From: Stenotrophomonas sp. UBA2302
Lineage (GTDB): Bacteria; Pseudomonadota; Gammaproteobacteria; Xanthomonadales; Xanthomonadaceae
Direction of reading: 5' to 3'
DNA: 64,000 nt
Assembly (NCBI GenBank): GCA_002345545.1
Contig: DDVW01000057.1
Coordinates: 5,277-69,276, forward strand
The notes below the pieces were generated by a model that had not been told where the DNA came from, did no database searches, and was given only the letters and a program-made list of their open reading frames with translations. Position 1 is the stretch's first letter. Each line of letters starts with the position of its first letter. This document shows, one piece after another, positions 8,496 through 17,917 of the stretch. Made by a program: the position numbers and the translations under genes.

Positions 8496-9185
8496 ATGGA
8501 TTTCGACAGTCTGGACCGCCAGTTGCGTGACAGTGCGCAGGACCGCAGCCTGAGCAACGAGGAGCGCTCGTTACTGCGCGAGCTGGGTGAGGAGCTGCCG
8601 CCGGACCGGCTGCGTTTCATGCGCAATCGCGCGTTCGACATCGCCCGCGAGCAGATCAGCGCGCATCCGGCCGAGGCCCTGCCGGTGCTGAAGTGGGTGG
8701 AGCAGGTGGTGCGCACCCTCGACGCCAACGCCGGCCCGGTCGAGACCCTGACCAGCACCTATTTCTCACCAGGCGATGCCTGCATGCAGCGGCTGCGCGC
8801 GCTGTGCGCCGGTACCCGGAAGACATTGGATATCTGCGTGTTCACCATCTCCGATGACCGCCTGAGCGGCGTCATCCTGGAGGCCTACAAACGTGGCGTG
8901 GCGGTGCGCATCGTCAGTGACAACGACAAGGTGTATGACGACGGCAACGACATCCGTCGCCTGCATGAAAGCGGTATTCCGGTGCGCGTGGACCATAGCG
9001 AATACCACATGCACCACAAGTTCGCGCTGTTCGACGGCAGGCAGCTGGCCAACGGCAGCTTCAACTGGACGCGCACCGCGACCGAGCACAACGACGAGAA
9101 CCTGGTGGTCAGCAACGATCCCAACCTGGTGCGCAGTTTCGCGCAGCAGTTCGAGCTGCTGTGGGGGCGCTACAAGGCGTTCTGA
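8496..9185 (+). CDS. single-HKD phospholipase D-like protein
   Basis: A 229-residue protein with an N-terminal helical region of about 80 residues and one HKD domain. The motif HxKxxxxD is at His173, Lys175 and Asp180, followed by G187-S188-F-N190, so the catalytic half-site is complete. Proteins with one HKD motif work as dimers; relatives include the nuclease Nuc and the mitochondrial PLD6/Zucchini type, so the substrate could be nucleic acid or phospholipid. No signal peptide is seen, which argues for a cytoplasmic enzyme. It lies between oleB and oleC with its own 73-base leader and a downstream hairpin, and has no evident link to olefin synthesis. Confidence 0.82.
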   Translation: MDFDSLDRQLRDSAQDRSLSNEERSLLRELGEELPPDRLRFMRNRAFDIAREQISAHPAEALPVLKWVEQVVRTLDANAGPVETLTSTYFSPGDACMQRLRALCAGTRKTLDICVFTISDDRLSGVILEAYKRGVAVRIVSDNDKVYDDGNDIRRLHESGIPVRVDHSEYHMHHKFALFDGRQLANGSFNWTRTATEHNDENLVVSNDPNLVRSFAQQFELLWGRYKAF

Positions 9186-9238
9186 GCAGCGGTGGCGATT
9201 GCCGTCCCGGGAATGGGTTGTTGGCCTTGTTGTGGCCA

Positions 9239-9256
9239 TTCCCACCTTCGTGGGAA
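9239..9256. terminator. hairpin between converging genes
   Basis: Perfect inverted repeat TTCCCAC-CTTC-GTGGGAA with a tetraloop, between the PLD-like gene and the converging YkgJ-type gene. There is no strong T run on the plus side, so it may be a weak terminator or an mRNA-end stabiliser. Confidence 0.45.
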
Positions 9257-9285
9257 GGATCGCGCAACCGCCTGCGCCGTTCCGC

Positions 9286-9711
9286 TCAGGCCGCGATGGG
9301 AGACGGTGGGGAGGGCGTGTTGCCGCTGTCGTCCGGCTGCGGGCCGTCGTTGTCGGCGTCATCGCGCCAGCGCCAGTCGGCTGGTGTCAGCGGCGTCAGA
9401 CCATGGCCGGCGCGGGCACGGTCGCACTGAGGGCTGGCCTGGCCGTATTCCCACGAGGCATCCACTTCGCGGCAGACGCTGGGGCGCTGGGGATGGATGG
9501 TGCAGCGCGAATACACACCGATGTCCGCATCCAGTGCCACGCAGCGGACCGGATCGGAATGGGTGCCCTGCATGCACAACCGGTGCGGATCCAGACGCCG
9601 GGTCAAGGCGTGCGGCACGCCGCCTTCGCCGGCTTCATCCGACTCCATCCAGTGGAAGGCGACGCGGTACTGGGCGCAGCAGGCGCCGCAGCTGAGGCAG
9701 GGATGGGGCAT
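9286..9711 (-). CDS. YkgJ family cysteine-cluster protein
   Basis: A 141-residue protein with the cysteine pattern of YkgJ proteins, thought to bind zinc or an Fe-S cluster: MPHPCLSCGACCAQYR at the N terminus, then RCVALDADIGVYSRCTIHPQRPSVCR and SPQCDRA. The function of the family is unknown. The ATG at 9711 was chosen because it places the cysteines at the very N terminus as in homologues; longer frames upstream look non-coding. The C-terminal 25 residues are acidic and proline-rich. It is divergent from oleC with about 95 bases between them. Confidence 0.85.
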   Translation of the reverse strand: MPHPCLSCGACCAQYRVAFHWMESDEAGEGGVPHALTRRLDPHRLCMQGTHSDPVRCVALDADIGVYSRCTIHPQRPSVCREVDASWEYGQASPQCDRARAGHGLTPLTPADWRWRDDADNDGPQPDDSGNTPSPPSPIAA

Positions 9712-9806
9712 GGGAGCCGGCCTTGGAGCGGCAATGCGGATGGGGAAGCTGGAGGATTTTCCATGCTGCCGATCCGCGCGCAAGAAATTTCTGCAGCGGT
9801 GACAAT

Positions 9807-11465
9807 ATGCCGATGAACGATTCCTGCAACATCGCCGCGCGTCTGCCCGAACTGGCGCGTGAACGGCCCGACCAGATCGCCATCCGCTGCCCCGGCAAGC
9901 CTGCCGCCAATGGCATGGCGCACTACGACGTCACCCTCGATTACCGCACGCTGGATGCGCGCAGCGATGCCATCGCTGCCGGGCTGGCCGCCTACGGCAT
10001 CGGCCGTGGCGTGCGCGCGGTGGTGATGGTGCGGCCGGGCCCGGAATTCTTCCTGCTGATGTTCGCGCTGTTCAAGATCGGCGCGGTGCCGGTGCTGGTC
10101 GATCCGGGCATCGACAAGCGCGCGCTCAAGCAATGCCTGGACGAGGCGCAGCCACAGGCCTTCATCGGCATCCCGCTGGCGCATCTGGCGCGCCTGCTGC
10201 TGGGCTGGTCGAAGTCGGCCACGCGGCTGGTTACGGTCGGTACGCGCTGGGGCTGGGGCGGCACCACGCTGGCGCAGATCGAAGCGGCCGGGGCAGGTGC
10301 GGGCAGCCAGCTGGCGGCGACCGCGGCGGATGACACCGCCGCGATCCTGTTCACCAGTGGCTCGACCGGCGTGCCCAAGGGCGTGGTCTATCGCCACCGC
10401 CACTTTGTCGGCCAGGTGGAGCTGCTGCGCAATGCCTTCGGTATGCAGCCCGGCGGCGTGGATCTGCCGACCTTCCCGCCGTTCGCGCTGTTCGATCCGG
10501 CGCTGGGGCTGACCTCGGTGATCCCGGACATGGACCCGACCCGGCCCGGCAGCGCCGATCCGCGCAAACTGCACGACGCCATCGCCCGGTTCGGCGTGAC
10601 CCAGCTGTTCGGCTCGCCGGCGCTGATGCGGGTGCTGGCCGAGCACGGCCAGCCGCTGCCGACAGTGACCCGCGCCACCTCGGCCGGTGCGCCGGTGCCG
10701 CCGCAGGTCGTGGAAAAGATCCGCGCGCTGATGCCCGCCGATGGCCAGTTCTGGACGCCGTATGGCGCCACTGAATGCCTGCCGGTGGCGGTGATCGAAG
10801 GCCGCGAACTGGTGCAGACCCGCACCGCGACCGAAAGCGGTGCCGGCACCTGCGTCGGCCGTGTGGTGGAACCGAATGAAGTGCGCATCATCGCCATCAG
10901 CGATGAACCCATCGCCGACTGGAGTGGTGTGCGCGAGTTGCCGGCAGGCGAAGTCGGCGAGATCACCGTGGTCGGCCCGACCACCACCGACAGCTATTTC
11001 AACCGCCCGCAGGCCACCACCGCGGCCAAGATCCGCGAGGTGTTGGCCGACGGCGGTGAGCGCATCGTGCACCGCATGGGCGATGTGGGCTGGTTCGATG
11101 CGCAGGGCCGGCTGTGGTTCTGCGGGCGCAAGACCCAGCGCGTGGAAACCGCCGCCGGGCCGCTGTATACCGAACAGATCGAGCCGGTGTTCAATACCGT
11201 GCCGGGGGTACGCCGCACCGCGCTGGTCGGCGTGGGCGAAGCGGGCAGCCAGCTGCCGGTGCTGTGTTACGAACTGCTGCCGGGTGCCGCCGCGGCCACG
11301 GTCGAGCCGCAGCTGCGCGCGCTGGCGGCGACACAGCCGTCGCTGGCCGGCATCGGCCATTTCCTGCAGCACCCGGCGTTTCCGGTGGATATCCGCCACA
11401 ACGCCAAGATCGGCCGCGAGAAACTTGCGCTATGGGCCACCGGGCAATTGAAGGAGCGTGCATGA
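9807..11465 (+). CDS. oleC: OleC, beta-lactone synthetase (AMP-dependent)
   Basis: OleC uses ATP to convert the 2-alkyl-3-hydroxyacid from OleD into a cis-beta-lactone. It belongs to the acyl-CoA synthetase (ANL) superfamily, 552 residues. The AMP-binding P-loop [10 protein letters not shown] is at 183-192, the YGATE motif is in the middle, and the C-terminal domain carries a late lysine in the [16 protein letters not shown] region. The ATG at 9807 precedes a second ATG at 9813. The last bases overlap the oleD start (ATGA), so the two are co-translated. Placement between oleB and oleD makes the function clear. Confidence 0.95.
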   Translation: MPMNDSCNIAARLPELARERPDQIAIRCPGKPAANGMAHYDVTLDYRTLDARSDAIAAGLAAYGIGRGVRAVVMVRPGPEFFLLMFALFKIGAVPVLVDPGIDKRALKQCLDEAQPQAFIGIPLAHLARLLLGWSKSATRLVTVGTRWGWGGTTLAQIEAAGAGAGSQLAATAADDTAAILFTSGSTGVPKGVVYRHRHFVGQVELLRNAFGMQPGGVDLPTFPPFALFDPALGLTSVIPDMDPTRPGSADPRKLHDAIARFGVTQLFGSPALMRVLAEHGQPLPTVTRATSAGAPVPPQVVEKIRALMPADGQFWTPYGATECLPVAVIEGRELVQTRTATESGAGTCVGRVVEPNEVRIIAISDEPIADWSGVRELPAGEVGEITVVGPTTTDSYFNRPQATTAAKIREVLADGGERIVHRMGDVGWFDAQGRLWFCGRKTQRVETAAGPLYTEQIEPVFNTVPGVRRTALVGVGEAGSQLPVLCYELLPGAAAATVEPQLRALAATQPSLAGIGHFLQHPAFPVDIRHNAKIGREKLALWATGQLKERA

Positions 11466-12457
11466 AGATCCTGGTTACCGGCGGTGGCGGTTTCCTCGGC
11501 CAGGCGCTGTGCCGCGGGCTGGTCGCGCGTGGCCACGAGGTGCTGAGCTTCAACCGCGGCCACTACCCGGCGCTGCAGGCGCTGGGGGTGGGTCAGATCC
11601 GCGGCGACCTGGCCGACGCCAATGCCGTGCATCACGCCACCGCCGGGGTGGACGTGGTGTTCCACAATGCCGCCAAGGCCGGCGCGTGGGGCAGCTACGA
11701 CAGCTATTTCCAGGCCAATGTGGTGGGCACCCGCAACGTGCTGGCCGCCTGTCGCGCCCATGGCATCGGCCGGCTGGTCTATACCTCCACGCCGAGCGTG
11801 ACCCATCGCGCCACCCATCCGGTGGAAGGGCTGGGGGCGGACGAAGTGCCTTACGGTGAGGATTTCCAGGCGCCCTATGCGGCGACCAAGACGATCGCCG
11901 AGCAGGAAGTGCTGGCCGCCAACGGTGCCGATCTGGCCACCATCGCGCTGCGTCCGCGCTTGATCTGGGGGCCGGGCGACCAGCAGCTGCTGCCGCGGCT
12001 GGCCGAGCGTGCACACGCCGGACGCCTGCGTTTCGTCGGTGATGGCCACAACAAGGTCGATACCACCTATATCGACAACGCCGCGCAGGCGCACTTCGAT
12101 GCGTTCGACCATCTGGTGGTCGGCGCGGCCTGTGCCGGCAAGGCCTATTTCATCTCCAATGGCGAGCCGCTGGAGATGCGCGAGCTACTCAACCGCCTGC
12201 TGGCCGCGGTCGGTGCGCCTGCCGTGGAAAAGACGATTTCGTTCAAGGCCGCCTACCGCATCGGCGCGGTCTGCGAAAAGCTGTGGCCACTGCTGCGCCT
12301 GCGTGGCGAGCCGCCGATGACGCGCTTCCTCGCCGAGCAGCTGTGTACGCCGCACTGGTATTCGATGGAGCCGGCGCGCCGCGATTTCGGCTATGTGCCG
12401 AAGGTGTCGATCGAGGAGGGATTGCGCCGGCTGGCTGCGACGCACGCAGGCGGTTGA
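11462..12457 (+). CDS. oleD: OleD, NADPH-dependent 2-alkyl-3-ketoacid reductase
   Basis: OleD reduces the beta-keto acid made by OleA to the 2-alkyl-3-hydroxyacid used by OleC. It is an extended short-chain dehydrogenase of 331 residues: the nucleotide-binding motif TGGGGFLG is at residues 6-13 and the catalytic YxxxK appears as YAATK, with a serine/threonine in the upstream TSTPSV segment. The start codon overlaps the oleC stop (ATGA). The DUF1328 gene begins about 95 bases downstream. OleD is often annotated as an NAD-dependent epimerase or 3-beta-hydroxysteroid dehydrogenase; the operon context settles the call. Confidence 0.95.
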   Translation: MKILVTGGGGFLGQALCRGLVARGHEVLSFNRGHYPALQALGVGQIRGDLADANAVHHATAGVDVVFHNAAKAGAWGSYDSYFQANVVGTRNVLAACRAHGIGRLVYTSTPSVTHRATHPVEGLGADEVPYGEDFQAPYAATKTIAEQEVLAANGADLATIALRPRLIWGPGDQQLLPRLAERAHAGRLRFVGDGHNKVDTTYIDNAAQAHFDAFDHLVVGAACAGKAYFISNGEPLEMRELLNRLLAAVGAPAVEKTISFKAAYRIGAVCEKLWPLLRLRGEPPMTRFLAEQLCTPHWYSMEPARRDFGYVPKVSIEEGLRRLAATHAGG

Positions 12458-12551
12458 GCGGGCGTCATCATCCGGCAATCACGTTGCCATCACCGTGTGC
12501 CGACCGCGCAGCCGTGAGCATGGAGCCCTATTCCAACGACGGAGCTCCCGC

Positions 12552-12707
12552 ATGCTTCATTACGCCATCATCTTCTTCGTGATCGCCATCATCGCCGCGT
12601 TGCTGGGTTTTTCCGGCATTGCCGGTGCGGCCAGCAATATCGCCTGGATCCTGTTCGTGGTGTTCCTGATCCTTGCAGTGATCTCGCTGTTCCGCAGGAA
12701 GGGATAA
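12552..12707 (+). CDS. DUF1328 small membrane protein (YtjA-like)
   Basis: A 51-residue, two-helix membrane protein ([21 protein letters not shown], then a second hydrophobic helix and a basic end FRRKG). This is the full length of the DUF1328/YtjA family, which has no known function but is often stress-induced. A GGAG lies about 10 bases before the ATG. A strong terminator follows directly. It stands between oleD and the converging ddl gene. Confidence 0.88.
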   Translation: MLHYAIIFFVIAIIAALLGFSGIAGAASNIAWILFVVFLILAVISLFRRKG

Positions 12708-12728
12708 CCCCGGCAGGCCGCAGGACAC

Positions 12729-12759
12729 GGGCCCGCAATCTCCGAAGAGTTGCGGGCCC
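12729..12759. terminator. strong hairpin between DUF1328 gene and ddl
   Basis: Ten-base perfect stem GGGCCCGCAA / TTGCGGGCCC with an 11-base loop, sitting between converging genes. It can act in both directions, although the T tracts are short. Confidence 0.7.
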
Positions 12760-12778
12760 TGCGGTTTCCGCAACCGGA

Positions 12779-13882
12779 TCAGGCCGCGGGAGTGATCGAG
12801 CTGTTCAGCGCCTTGTCGGCGGCATGGCGTTCCAACGCCAGTTCAAGCAGACGGGTGATCAGCGCGGTGTAACCCAGGCCGCTGGCACCCCACAGCTTGG
12901 GATACATGCTGATGCGGGTGAAGCCGGGCAGGGTGTTCAGTTCGTTGATGACCACCTCGCCGGTGGCGGTGAGGAACACGTCCACGCGCGCCATGCCGAT
13001 GCAGTCCAGTGCCTGGTAGGCGCGGATGGCGATCTGGCGGATACATTCCTGCGCCTCGGCCGGGATATCGGCCGGGATCACCGTCTCCGCACCGCTGGCG
13101 CTGATGTACTTGGTGTCGTAGGCGTAGAAGTCGTCATGTACCACCACCTCGCCGCAGACGCTGGCCTCGGGGCGGTCGTTGCCGAGCACCGCGCATTCGA
13201 TCTCGCGGCCGTCGATCGCCGACTCCACCAGCACCTTGTGGTCGAACGACAGCGCCAGCGCCATCGCGGTGGCGAACTCGGCGGAATTGCGCACCTTGCT
13301 CACGCCCACCGACGAGCCCTGGTTGGCCGGCTTGACGAACAGCGGCGTGCCCAGCTGAGCGACCAGTGCGTCGTAATCGGCCGCCGCCGCGGTGACATGG
13401 TTGAAGCAGGCGAACGGTGCCACCGCCAGACCGGCATCACGCAGCAGGCGCTTGGCCATGTCCTTGTCCATCGCCGCGGCCGCGCCGAGTACGCCGGGGC
13501 CGGCGAACGGCAGGTTCAGCGTGCGCAGCAGGCCCTGCAGGGTGCCGTCCTCGCCCAGGGTGCCGTGCACGATCGGGAACACCACATCGATCTGCGGCAC
13601 GGCGCTGCCATCGGCGGCGACCAGCTGCGCGCGTTCGGCACCGGGCAGCACCGACAGCACCGGGCCGGCCGTGTTCAGCGCGATGGTCTTGGGATCGTCG
13701 GCGTTGAGCAGGAAATCGGCCGCATCGCACAGGTGCCACAGGCCCTGCTTGTCGATGCCGACCAGGCTGACGTTGAAGCGCTCCTTGTCCAGCGCATCAA
13801 GGATGTTCTTCGCCGACTGCAGCGAGACCTCGTGTTCGGCCGAACGACCGCCAAAGATGATGCCGACGCGGGTCTTGCCCAT
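12779..13882 (-). CDS. ddl: D-alanine--D-alanine ligase
   Basis: Makes D-Ala-D-Ala for peptidoglycan precursors with ATP in the cytoplasm. The protein has 367 residues with an ATP-grasp fold: [20 protein letters not shown] at the N terminus, the [17 protein letters not shown] loop, the EIECAVLG strand and the metal-binding end [18 protein letters not shown]. It belongs to the longer DdlA-like branch rather than the DdlB form of the mur/fts cluster, which fits its isolated position. The ATG at 13882 has an upstream GGAG. Confidence 0.96.
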   Translation of the reverse strand: MGKTRVGIIFGGRSAEHEVSLQSAKNILDALDKERFNVSLVGIDKQGLWHLCDAADFLLNADDPKTIALNTAGPVLSVLPGAERAQLVAADGSAVPQIDVVFPIVHGTLGEDGTLQGLLRTLNLPFAGPGVLGAAAAMDKDMAKRLLRDAGLAVAPFACFNHVTAAAADYDALVAQLGTPLFVKPANQGSSVGVSKVRNSAEFATAMALALSFDHKVLVESAIDGREIECAVLGNDRPEASVCGEVVVHDDFYAYDTKYISASGAETVIPADIPAEAQECIRQIAIRAYQALDCIGMARVDVFLTATGEVVINELNTLPGFTRISMYPKLWGASGLGYTALITRLLELALERHAADKALNSSITPAA

Positions 13883-14009
13883 TGCCTGTGCTCCTGCCGA
13901 TTGCCTGTTGGGGGATGCATAGCATGAACCTTCCGGCGCCCGCCTGCGCGCATGCATGGCGGTTGTCTGTCCGTTGATCCCCGTGCGTCGATGCGCTGGC
14001 GCGGGCAGG

Positions 14010-14015
14010 TAGAAT
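14010..14015 (+). promoter_or_regulatory. -10-like box of ubiJ, leaderless spacing
   Basis: TAGAAT followed by gcccgcc and the ATG at 14023. An alternative in-frame ATG at 14014 would overlap this hexamer, which supports the later start. The predicted start site is at or within a base or two of the initiator A. Confidence 0.45.
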
Positions 14016-14022
14016 GCCCGCC

Positions 14023-14673
14023 ATGCCTGCATCCCCCTTCAAGATGATCAAACCGCTGGCCGGCCGCGCGCTGGAAGTGGCGCTCAACCGCGCGCTGGCG
14101 CTGGACCCGGATACCCGTACCGCGTTGGCCGCGCTCGATGGCCAGCGCATCGCCCTGACCCTGGAATCGCCGGCGCTGGCGATGCAGATCGGGGTCAGCG
14201 GCCCGCGCCTGACCGTGGGCCCGGTCGATCCGTCGCAGGAAGCCGATCTGGCCGTGCGCAGCACGCTGGGCGGGGTGCTGGCGCAGCTGCCGTTCCTGGC
14301 CAATGCGCGCCGTGGCAACAGCGCGCCGGCCGGACGGGTGAAGGTCTCCGGCGACGCCGAGCTGGCGCGGCGCCTGCAGCAGCTGGCCACGCGCTTCGAT
14401 CCGGACTGGCAACAGCCGTTCGTCACCGCCTTCGGCGAAATCCTCGGCGTGCAGATCGCCCAGACCCTGCGTGCGGCCCTGTTGCAGGCGCGTCGCAGCG
14501 CAAGGGACCTGGCCGAGACCGCCGCCGAATACGTCACCGAGGAGTCGCGGGATGTGGTGCCCCGGGCCGAACTGGATGCCTTCCATGACGATGTGGACGT
14601 GATCCGCGACGATGTCGAACGCATGGCCGTGCGCGTGGCGCGTCTGCGCCAGCGCAGCGGAGGTGCCGCATGA
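14023..14673 (+). CDS. ubiJ: UbiJ, ubiquinone biosynthesis accessory factor (SCP2 domain)
   Basis: UbiJ binds the hydrophobic intermediates of ubiquinone synthesis and supports the Ubi complex in the cytosol. The 216-residue protein has an N-terminal SCP2-like lipid-binding domain ([25 protein letters not shown], then [16 protein letters not shown]) and a helical, partly coiled-coil C-terminal half ending [23 protein letters not shown]. It overlaps the ubiB start by ATGA. That ubiJ-ubiB order is the standard one and confirms the call. Confidence 0.92.
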   Translation: MPASPFKMIKPLAGRALEVALNRALALDPDTRTALAALDGQRIALTLESPALAMQIGVSGPRLTVGPVDPSQEADLAVRSTLGGVLAQLPFLANARRGNSAPAGRVKVSGDAELARRLQQLATRFDPDWQQPFVTAFGEILGVQIAQTLRAALLQARRSARDLAETAAEYVTEESRDVVPRAELDAFHDDVDVIRDDVERMAVRVARLRQRSGGAA

Positions 14674-16337
14674 AGGCGACCCGCGCGATGTTCCGTGCCA
14701 GCCGCATTGGCCGGGTGATCCTGCGCTACCGCCTGGATGCGCTGCTCGACGGCACCCCCGTCGAGCGCTGGTTGCGGCTGGCCAAGCCGTTCGTGCCGCG
14801 CGCCAGTGCCGAGGTGGCGTCGCTGTCGCGCGGTGCGCGACTGCGGCTGGCACTGCAGGAGCTGGGGCCGATCTTCGTCAAGTTCGGGCAGATCCTGTCC
14901 ACCCGTCGCGACCTGGTGCCGCCGGACGTCGCCGCTGAGCTGACCCTGCTGCAGGACCGGGTCAAGCCGTTCGACGGCGAACGCGCGCTGCAGATCGTCG
15001 AGCAGGCGCTGGGCCTGCCGATCACCGAGGCCTTCGCCAGTTTCGACACCACGCCGCTGGCCTCGGCCTCGATCGCGCAGGTGCATGCGGCCACGCTGGA
15101 CGGCGGCCGCCAGGTGGTGGTCAAGGTGCTGCGCCCGGATATCGAAACGCAGATCGCCGGCGATATCGCCCTGCTCAAATCGCTGGCCGCACTGGTCGAG
15201 CGCACCCATCCGCGTGCCGACAAGATCCGCCCGCGCGAAGTGGTGGCCGAGATCGAAACCACGCTGGCCGCCGAGCTGGACCTGCAGCGCGAGGGCGCCA
15301 ATGCCAGCGTGCTGCGCCGCTTCTGGCAGGATTCGGACGACCTCTATGTGCCCGAGGTGATCTGGAGCCACACCGCCGAACGCGCACTGACGCTGGAACG
15401 GGTGTGGGGTATTCCGTCGGATGACATCGCCGCGCTGGACAGCGCCGGCATCGACCGCAAGGCGCTGGCCGCCAAGGGCGTGCGCGTGTTCTACACGCAG
15501 GTGTTCCGCGACAATTTCTTCCACGCCGATGCGCACGCCGGCAACATCTGGGTCGATATCGATCCGGCGCGCCGCGACAACCCGCGTTTCATCGCGCTGG
15601 ATTTCGGCATCATGGGCCAGCTCTCGGAAGAGGACCAGTTCTATCTGGCCGAGAACTTCATGGCGATCTTCAACCGCGATTACCGCCGCATCGCCGAGCT
15701 GCACCTGCAGGCGCAGTGGATGCCGAACACGGTGCGCATCGACGAATTGGAAGCGGCGGTGCGTGCGGTCTGCGAGCCGTATTTCACCCGACCGCTGTCG
15801 CAGATCTCGCTGGCCGAAGTGCTGATGAAGCTGTTCCGCACCGCCCAGCGCTACCAGCTCACCTTGCAGCCGCAGCTGATCCTGCTGCAGAAGACGCTGC
15901 TGAACATCGAAGGCGTGGGCCGCCAGCTCGACCCGCAGCTGGATATCTGGGAAGTCGCCAAGCCGGTACTCGAACGCATCCTGCGCGAACGCTATAGCCC
16001 GCGGCGCGCGCTGAAGGAGCTGGGCAAGCGCCTGCCGGAAATCATGACCCAGGCCCCGGACATGCCGGCCCTGCTGCACAGCTGGCTGCGCCAGCAGGTC
16101 GAGGGCAGGCATGAGCTGGCGATGCGCTCACAGGACATCGTCAACCTCGACAGGACCTTGAAGCGTCTGCAGCGGCGGGTGGTCACCGCGGTGACCGGCG
16201 TCGGCCTGGTGGTGGTGTCGGCGCTGCTGTACGGGCTGCAGGCCGGTGGCCCGCTGCTGGCGGCGGTGCCGCTGTGGTCGTGGATCACGGGCGGTGTGGG
16301 CGTGCTGGCGCTGGCCTCGGCGTGGCTGCGCCGATGA
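14670..16337 (+). CDS. ubiB: UbiB, atypical kinase-like protein of ubiquinone synthesis
   Basis: UbiB is an ADCK-type protein with ATPase activity needed for ubiquinone production, anchored in the inner membrane. At 555 residues it has the usual length. The family-specific KxGQ motif is KFGQ at 71-74, the alanine-rich loop is in [10 protein letters not shown], the catalytic-loop equivalent is in [13 protein letters not shown] and the metal-binding DFG is in ALDFGIMG. Two transmembrane helices close the C terminus. It overlaps ubiJ upstream and the qnr gene downstream, both by ATGA. Confidence 0.96.
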   Translation: MKATRAMFRASRIGRVILRYRLDALLDGTPVERWLRLAKPFVPRASAEVASLSRGARLRLALQELGPIFVKFGQILSTRRDLVPPDVAAELTLLQDRVKPFDGERALQIVEQALGLPITEAFASFDTTPLASASIAQVHAATLDGGRQVVVKVLRPDIETQIAGDIALLKSLAALVERTHPRADKIRPREVVAEIETTLAAELDLQREGANASVLRRFWQDSDDLYVPEVIWSHTAERALTLERVWGIPSDDIAALDSAGIDRKALAAKGVRVFYTQVFRDNFFHADAHAGNIWVDIDPARRDNPRFIALDFGIMGQLSEEDQFYLAENFMAIFNRDYRRIAELHLQAQWMPNTVRIDELEAAVRAVCEPYFTRPLSQISLAEVLMKLFRTAQRYQLTLQPQLILLQKTLLNIEGVGRQLDPQLDIWEVAKPVLERILRERYSPRRALKELGKRLPEIMTQAPDMPALLHSWLRQQVEGRHELAMRSQDIVNLDRTLKRLQRRVVTAVTGVGLVVVSALLYGLQAGGPLLAAVPLWSWITGGVGVLALASAWLRR

Positions 16338-17008
16338 GCGCCACAGCCACCGCGGAGCCGACGGTTGTCAGCAACGAACGCATCGACAGGGAGCGCTTCA
16401 CCGGCGCCAGGGTCGTGAACACGCATTTCCACAACTGCGATTTCTCCGGCGCCGACCTGACCGGTACCGAGTTCGTGAACTGCGTCTTCTACGATCCGGA
16501 TACCCAGACCGGCTGCCGCTTCAACGGTGCGCAGCTCAAGGAAGCCAGCTTCCGCCAGTGCGACCTGAGCATGTGCGGCTTCGCGTTCGCCAAGGCGCTG
16601 GGGCTGGAGATCGCCGAGTGCCGGGCGCAGGGCGCGGATTTCTCCAACGCCAGCTTCATGAACCAGATCACCGCACGCACCTGGTTCTGCAGCGCCTTCA
16701 TCAAGCAGTCCAACCTGAGCTACGCCGATTTCTCTGGCGTGACGCTGGAGAAATGCGAGCTGTGGGAGAACCGCTGGGTCGGCGCCAACGTATCGGGCGC
16801 GAACTTCAGCGGATCGGACATGTCCGGCGGGGATTTCTCGTCGCTGGACTGGCGTGCGGCCGATTTCACCCATTGCGACCTGACCGGTTCGGAACTGGGC
16901 GACCTCGACCTGCGCACGGTCGACCTGGAAGGCGCCCGTCTCGACACCCTGCAGGTCGCGCAGCTGATGCTGCGCATGGGCATCACGGTCGAACCGCTGA
17001 AGTCCTGA
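16334..17008 (+). CDS. Qnr-family pentapeptide repeat protein (quinolone protection)
   Basis: Qnr proteins are right-handed quadrilateral beta-helices that mimic DNA and shield gyrase and topoisomerase IV from quinolones. This 224-residue protein is pentapeptide repeat throughout (for example [14 protein letters not shown]) and has the Qnr-specific non-repeat features: the break [13 protein letters not shown], the block [71 protein letters not shown], and a C-terminal dimer helix. From memory these blocks line up with QnrB almost without gaps, and Stenotrophomonas is known to carry chromosomal qnr (Smqnr). It overlaps the ubiB stop by ATGA, so it appears co-transcribed with ubiJB, an unexpected setting. 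Base composition matches the chromosome; no mobile element is near. Confidence 0.9.
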   Translation: MSATATAEPTVVSNERIDRERFTGARVVNTHFHNCDFSGADLTGTEFVNCVFYDPDTQTGCRFNGAQLKEASFRQCDLSMCGFAFAKALGLEIAECRAQGADFSNASFMNQITARTWFCSAFIKQSNLSYADFSGVTLEKCELWENRWVGANVSGANFSGSDMSGGDFSSLDWRAADFTHCDLTGSELGDLDLRTVDLEGARLDTLQVAQLMLRMGITVEPLKS

Positions 17009-17092
17009 TGCCCACAGGCCCTGCCGCTCCACCGCGCGGGGCCTCCACGAAACGGGCCGGCGCAGGGCAGGCCCGAACAGGTAGGCCGAACC

Positions 17093-17821
17093 ATGGATCA
17101 CGACACGACGACATCGCTGCCCGACCGGACGTTGCCGGTGCTGTACGCCGACGACTGGCTGGCCGTGGTCGACAAGCCGGCCGGGCTGATGGTCCACGAC
17201 AGCAAGCTGGCGCGTGGCGAGGACGACTTCCTCGCCGACCGCCTGCGCGAGCAGCTGGGCAAGCCGATCTTCCTGATCCACCGGCTGGACCGTGCCACCA
17301 GCGGCTGCCTGCTGCTGGCCTTCGACCGCGATAGTGCCAGCGCGCTGGGCAAGGCGTTGATGGGCGGCGAGGTGGAGAAGGACTATCTGGCCGTGTGCCG
17401 TGGCTGGCCGGCCGAAGCGGCTTTCACCGTCGACCATGACCTGGATGGTGGCCCCGGCAAGCCGCTCAAGAAGCCGGCCATCACCCGGTTCCAGACGTTG
17501 CGGCAAGGCGAGTTGCCGATCCCGTCCAATGGCTTTCCGACCTCGCGCTATGCACTGCTGCGCTGCCAGCCGCAGACCGGGCGGTTCCGGCAGATCCGCC
17601 GGCACCTGAAGCATGTGTTCCATCACCTGATCGGCGACACCAGCCACGGCGATGGCCGCCACAACCGCACGTTCCGCATGCAGGGCGTGCACCGCATGCT
17701 GCTGCATGCCGAGCGGCTGGCATTTCCGCATCCGCAGGATGGACGGCGGATCGAGGTGGTCGCACCGCTGGATGCGGCCTTCGACAAGGCGGTCCGGCTG
17801 CTGGGCTGGACCGCCCCCTGA
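17093..17821 (+). CDS. truC: tRNA pseudouridine(65) synthase-like protein TruC
   Basis: RluA-family pseudouridine synthase, 242 residues, forming pseudouridine at position 65 in some tRNAs. The catalytic motif HRLDRATSG is at 63-71 with Asp66 the nucleophile; the N-terminal LPVLYADDWLAVVDKPAGLMVHDS and the late RHLKHVFHHLIGDTSHGDG are the typical TruC wording. It lies 84 bases behind the qnr gene on the same strand, so it could be read from the same transcript. Confidence 0.92.
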   Translation: MDHDTTTSLPDRTLPVLYADDWLAVVDKPAGLMVHDSKLARGEDDFLADRLREQLGKPIFLIHRLDRATSGCLLLAFDRDSASALGKALMGGEVEKDYLAVCRGWPAEAAFTVDHDLDGGPGKPLKKPAITRFQTLRQGELPIPSNGFPTSRYALLRCQPQTGRFRQIRRHLKHVFHHLIGDTSHGDGRHNRTFRMQGVHRMLLHAERLAFPHPQDGRRIEVVAPLDAAFDKAVRLLGWTAP

Positions 17822-17917
17822 CACTGCGCGGCCCGTGTCCGCGAAGCAGTACGAACCGCTGCATTTCCGCCATCGATCGATGCCCTGCGTTGCCCGGGCA
17901 TCGGCGGCGCGCCGGAG

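Noticed and set aside
16334..17008. Recent horizontal gain of the qnr gene
   Set aside because: Base composition and codon use look like the neighbours, the gene overlaps ubiB, and no repeats, integrase or insertion sequence are nearby; an old chromosomal gene is simpler.
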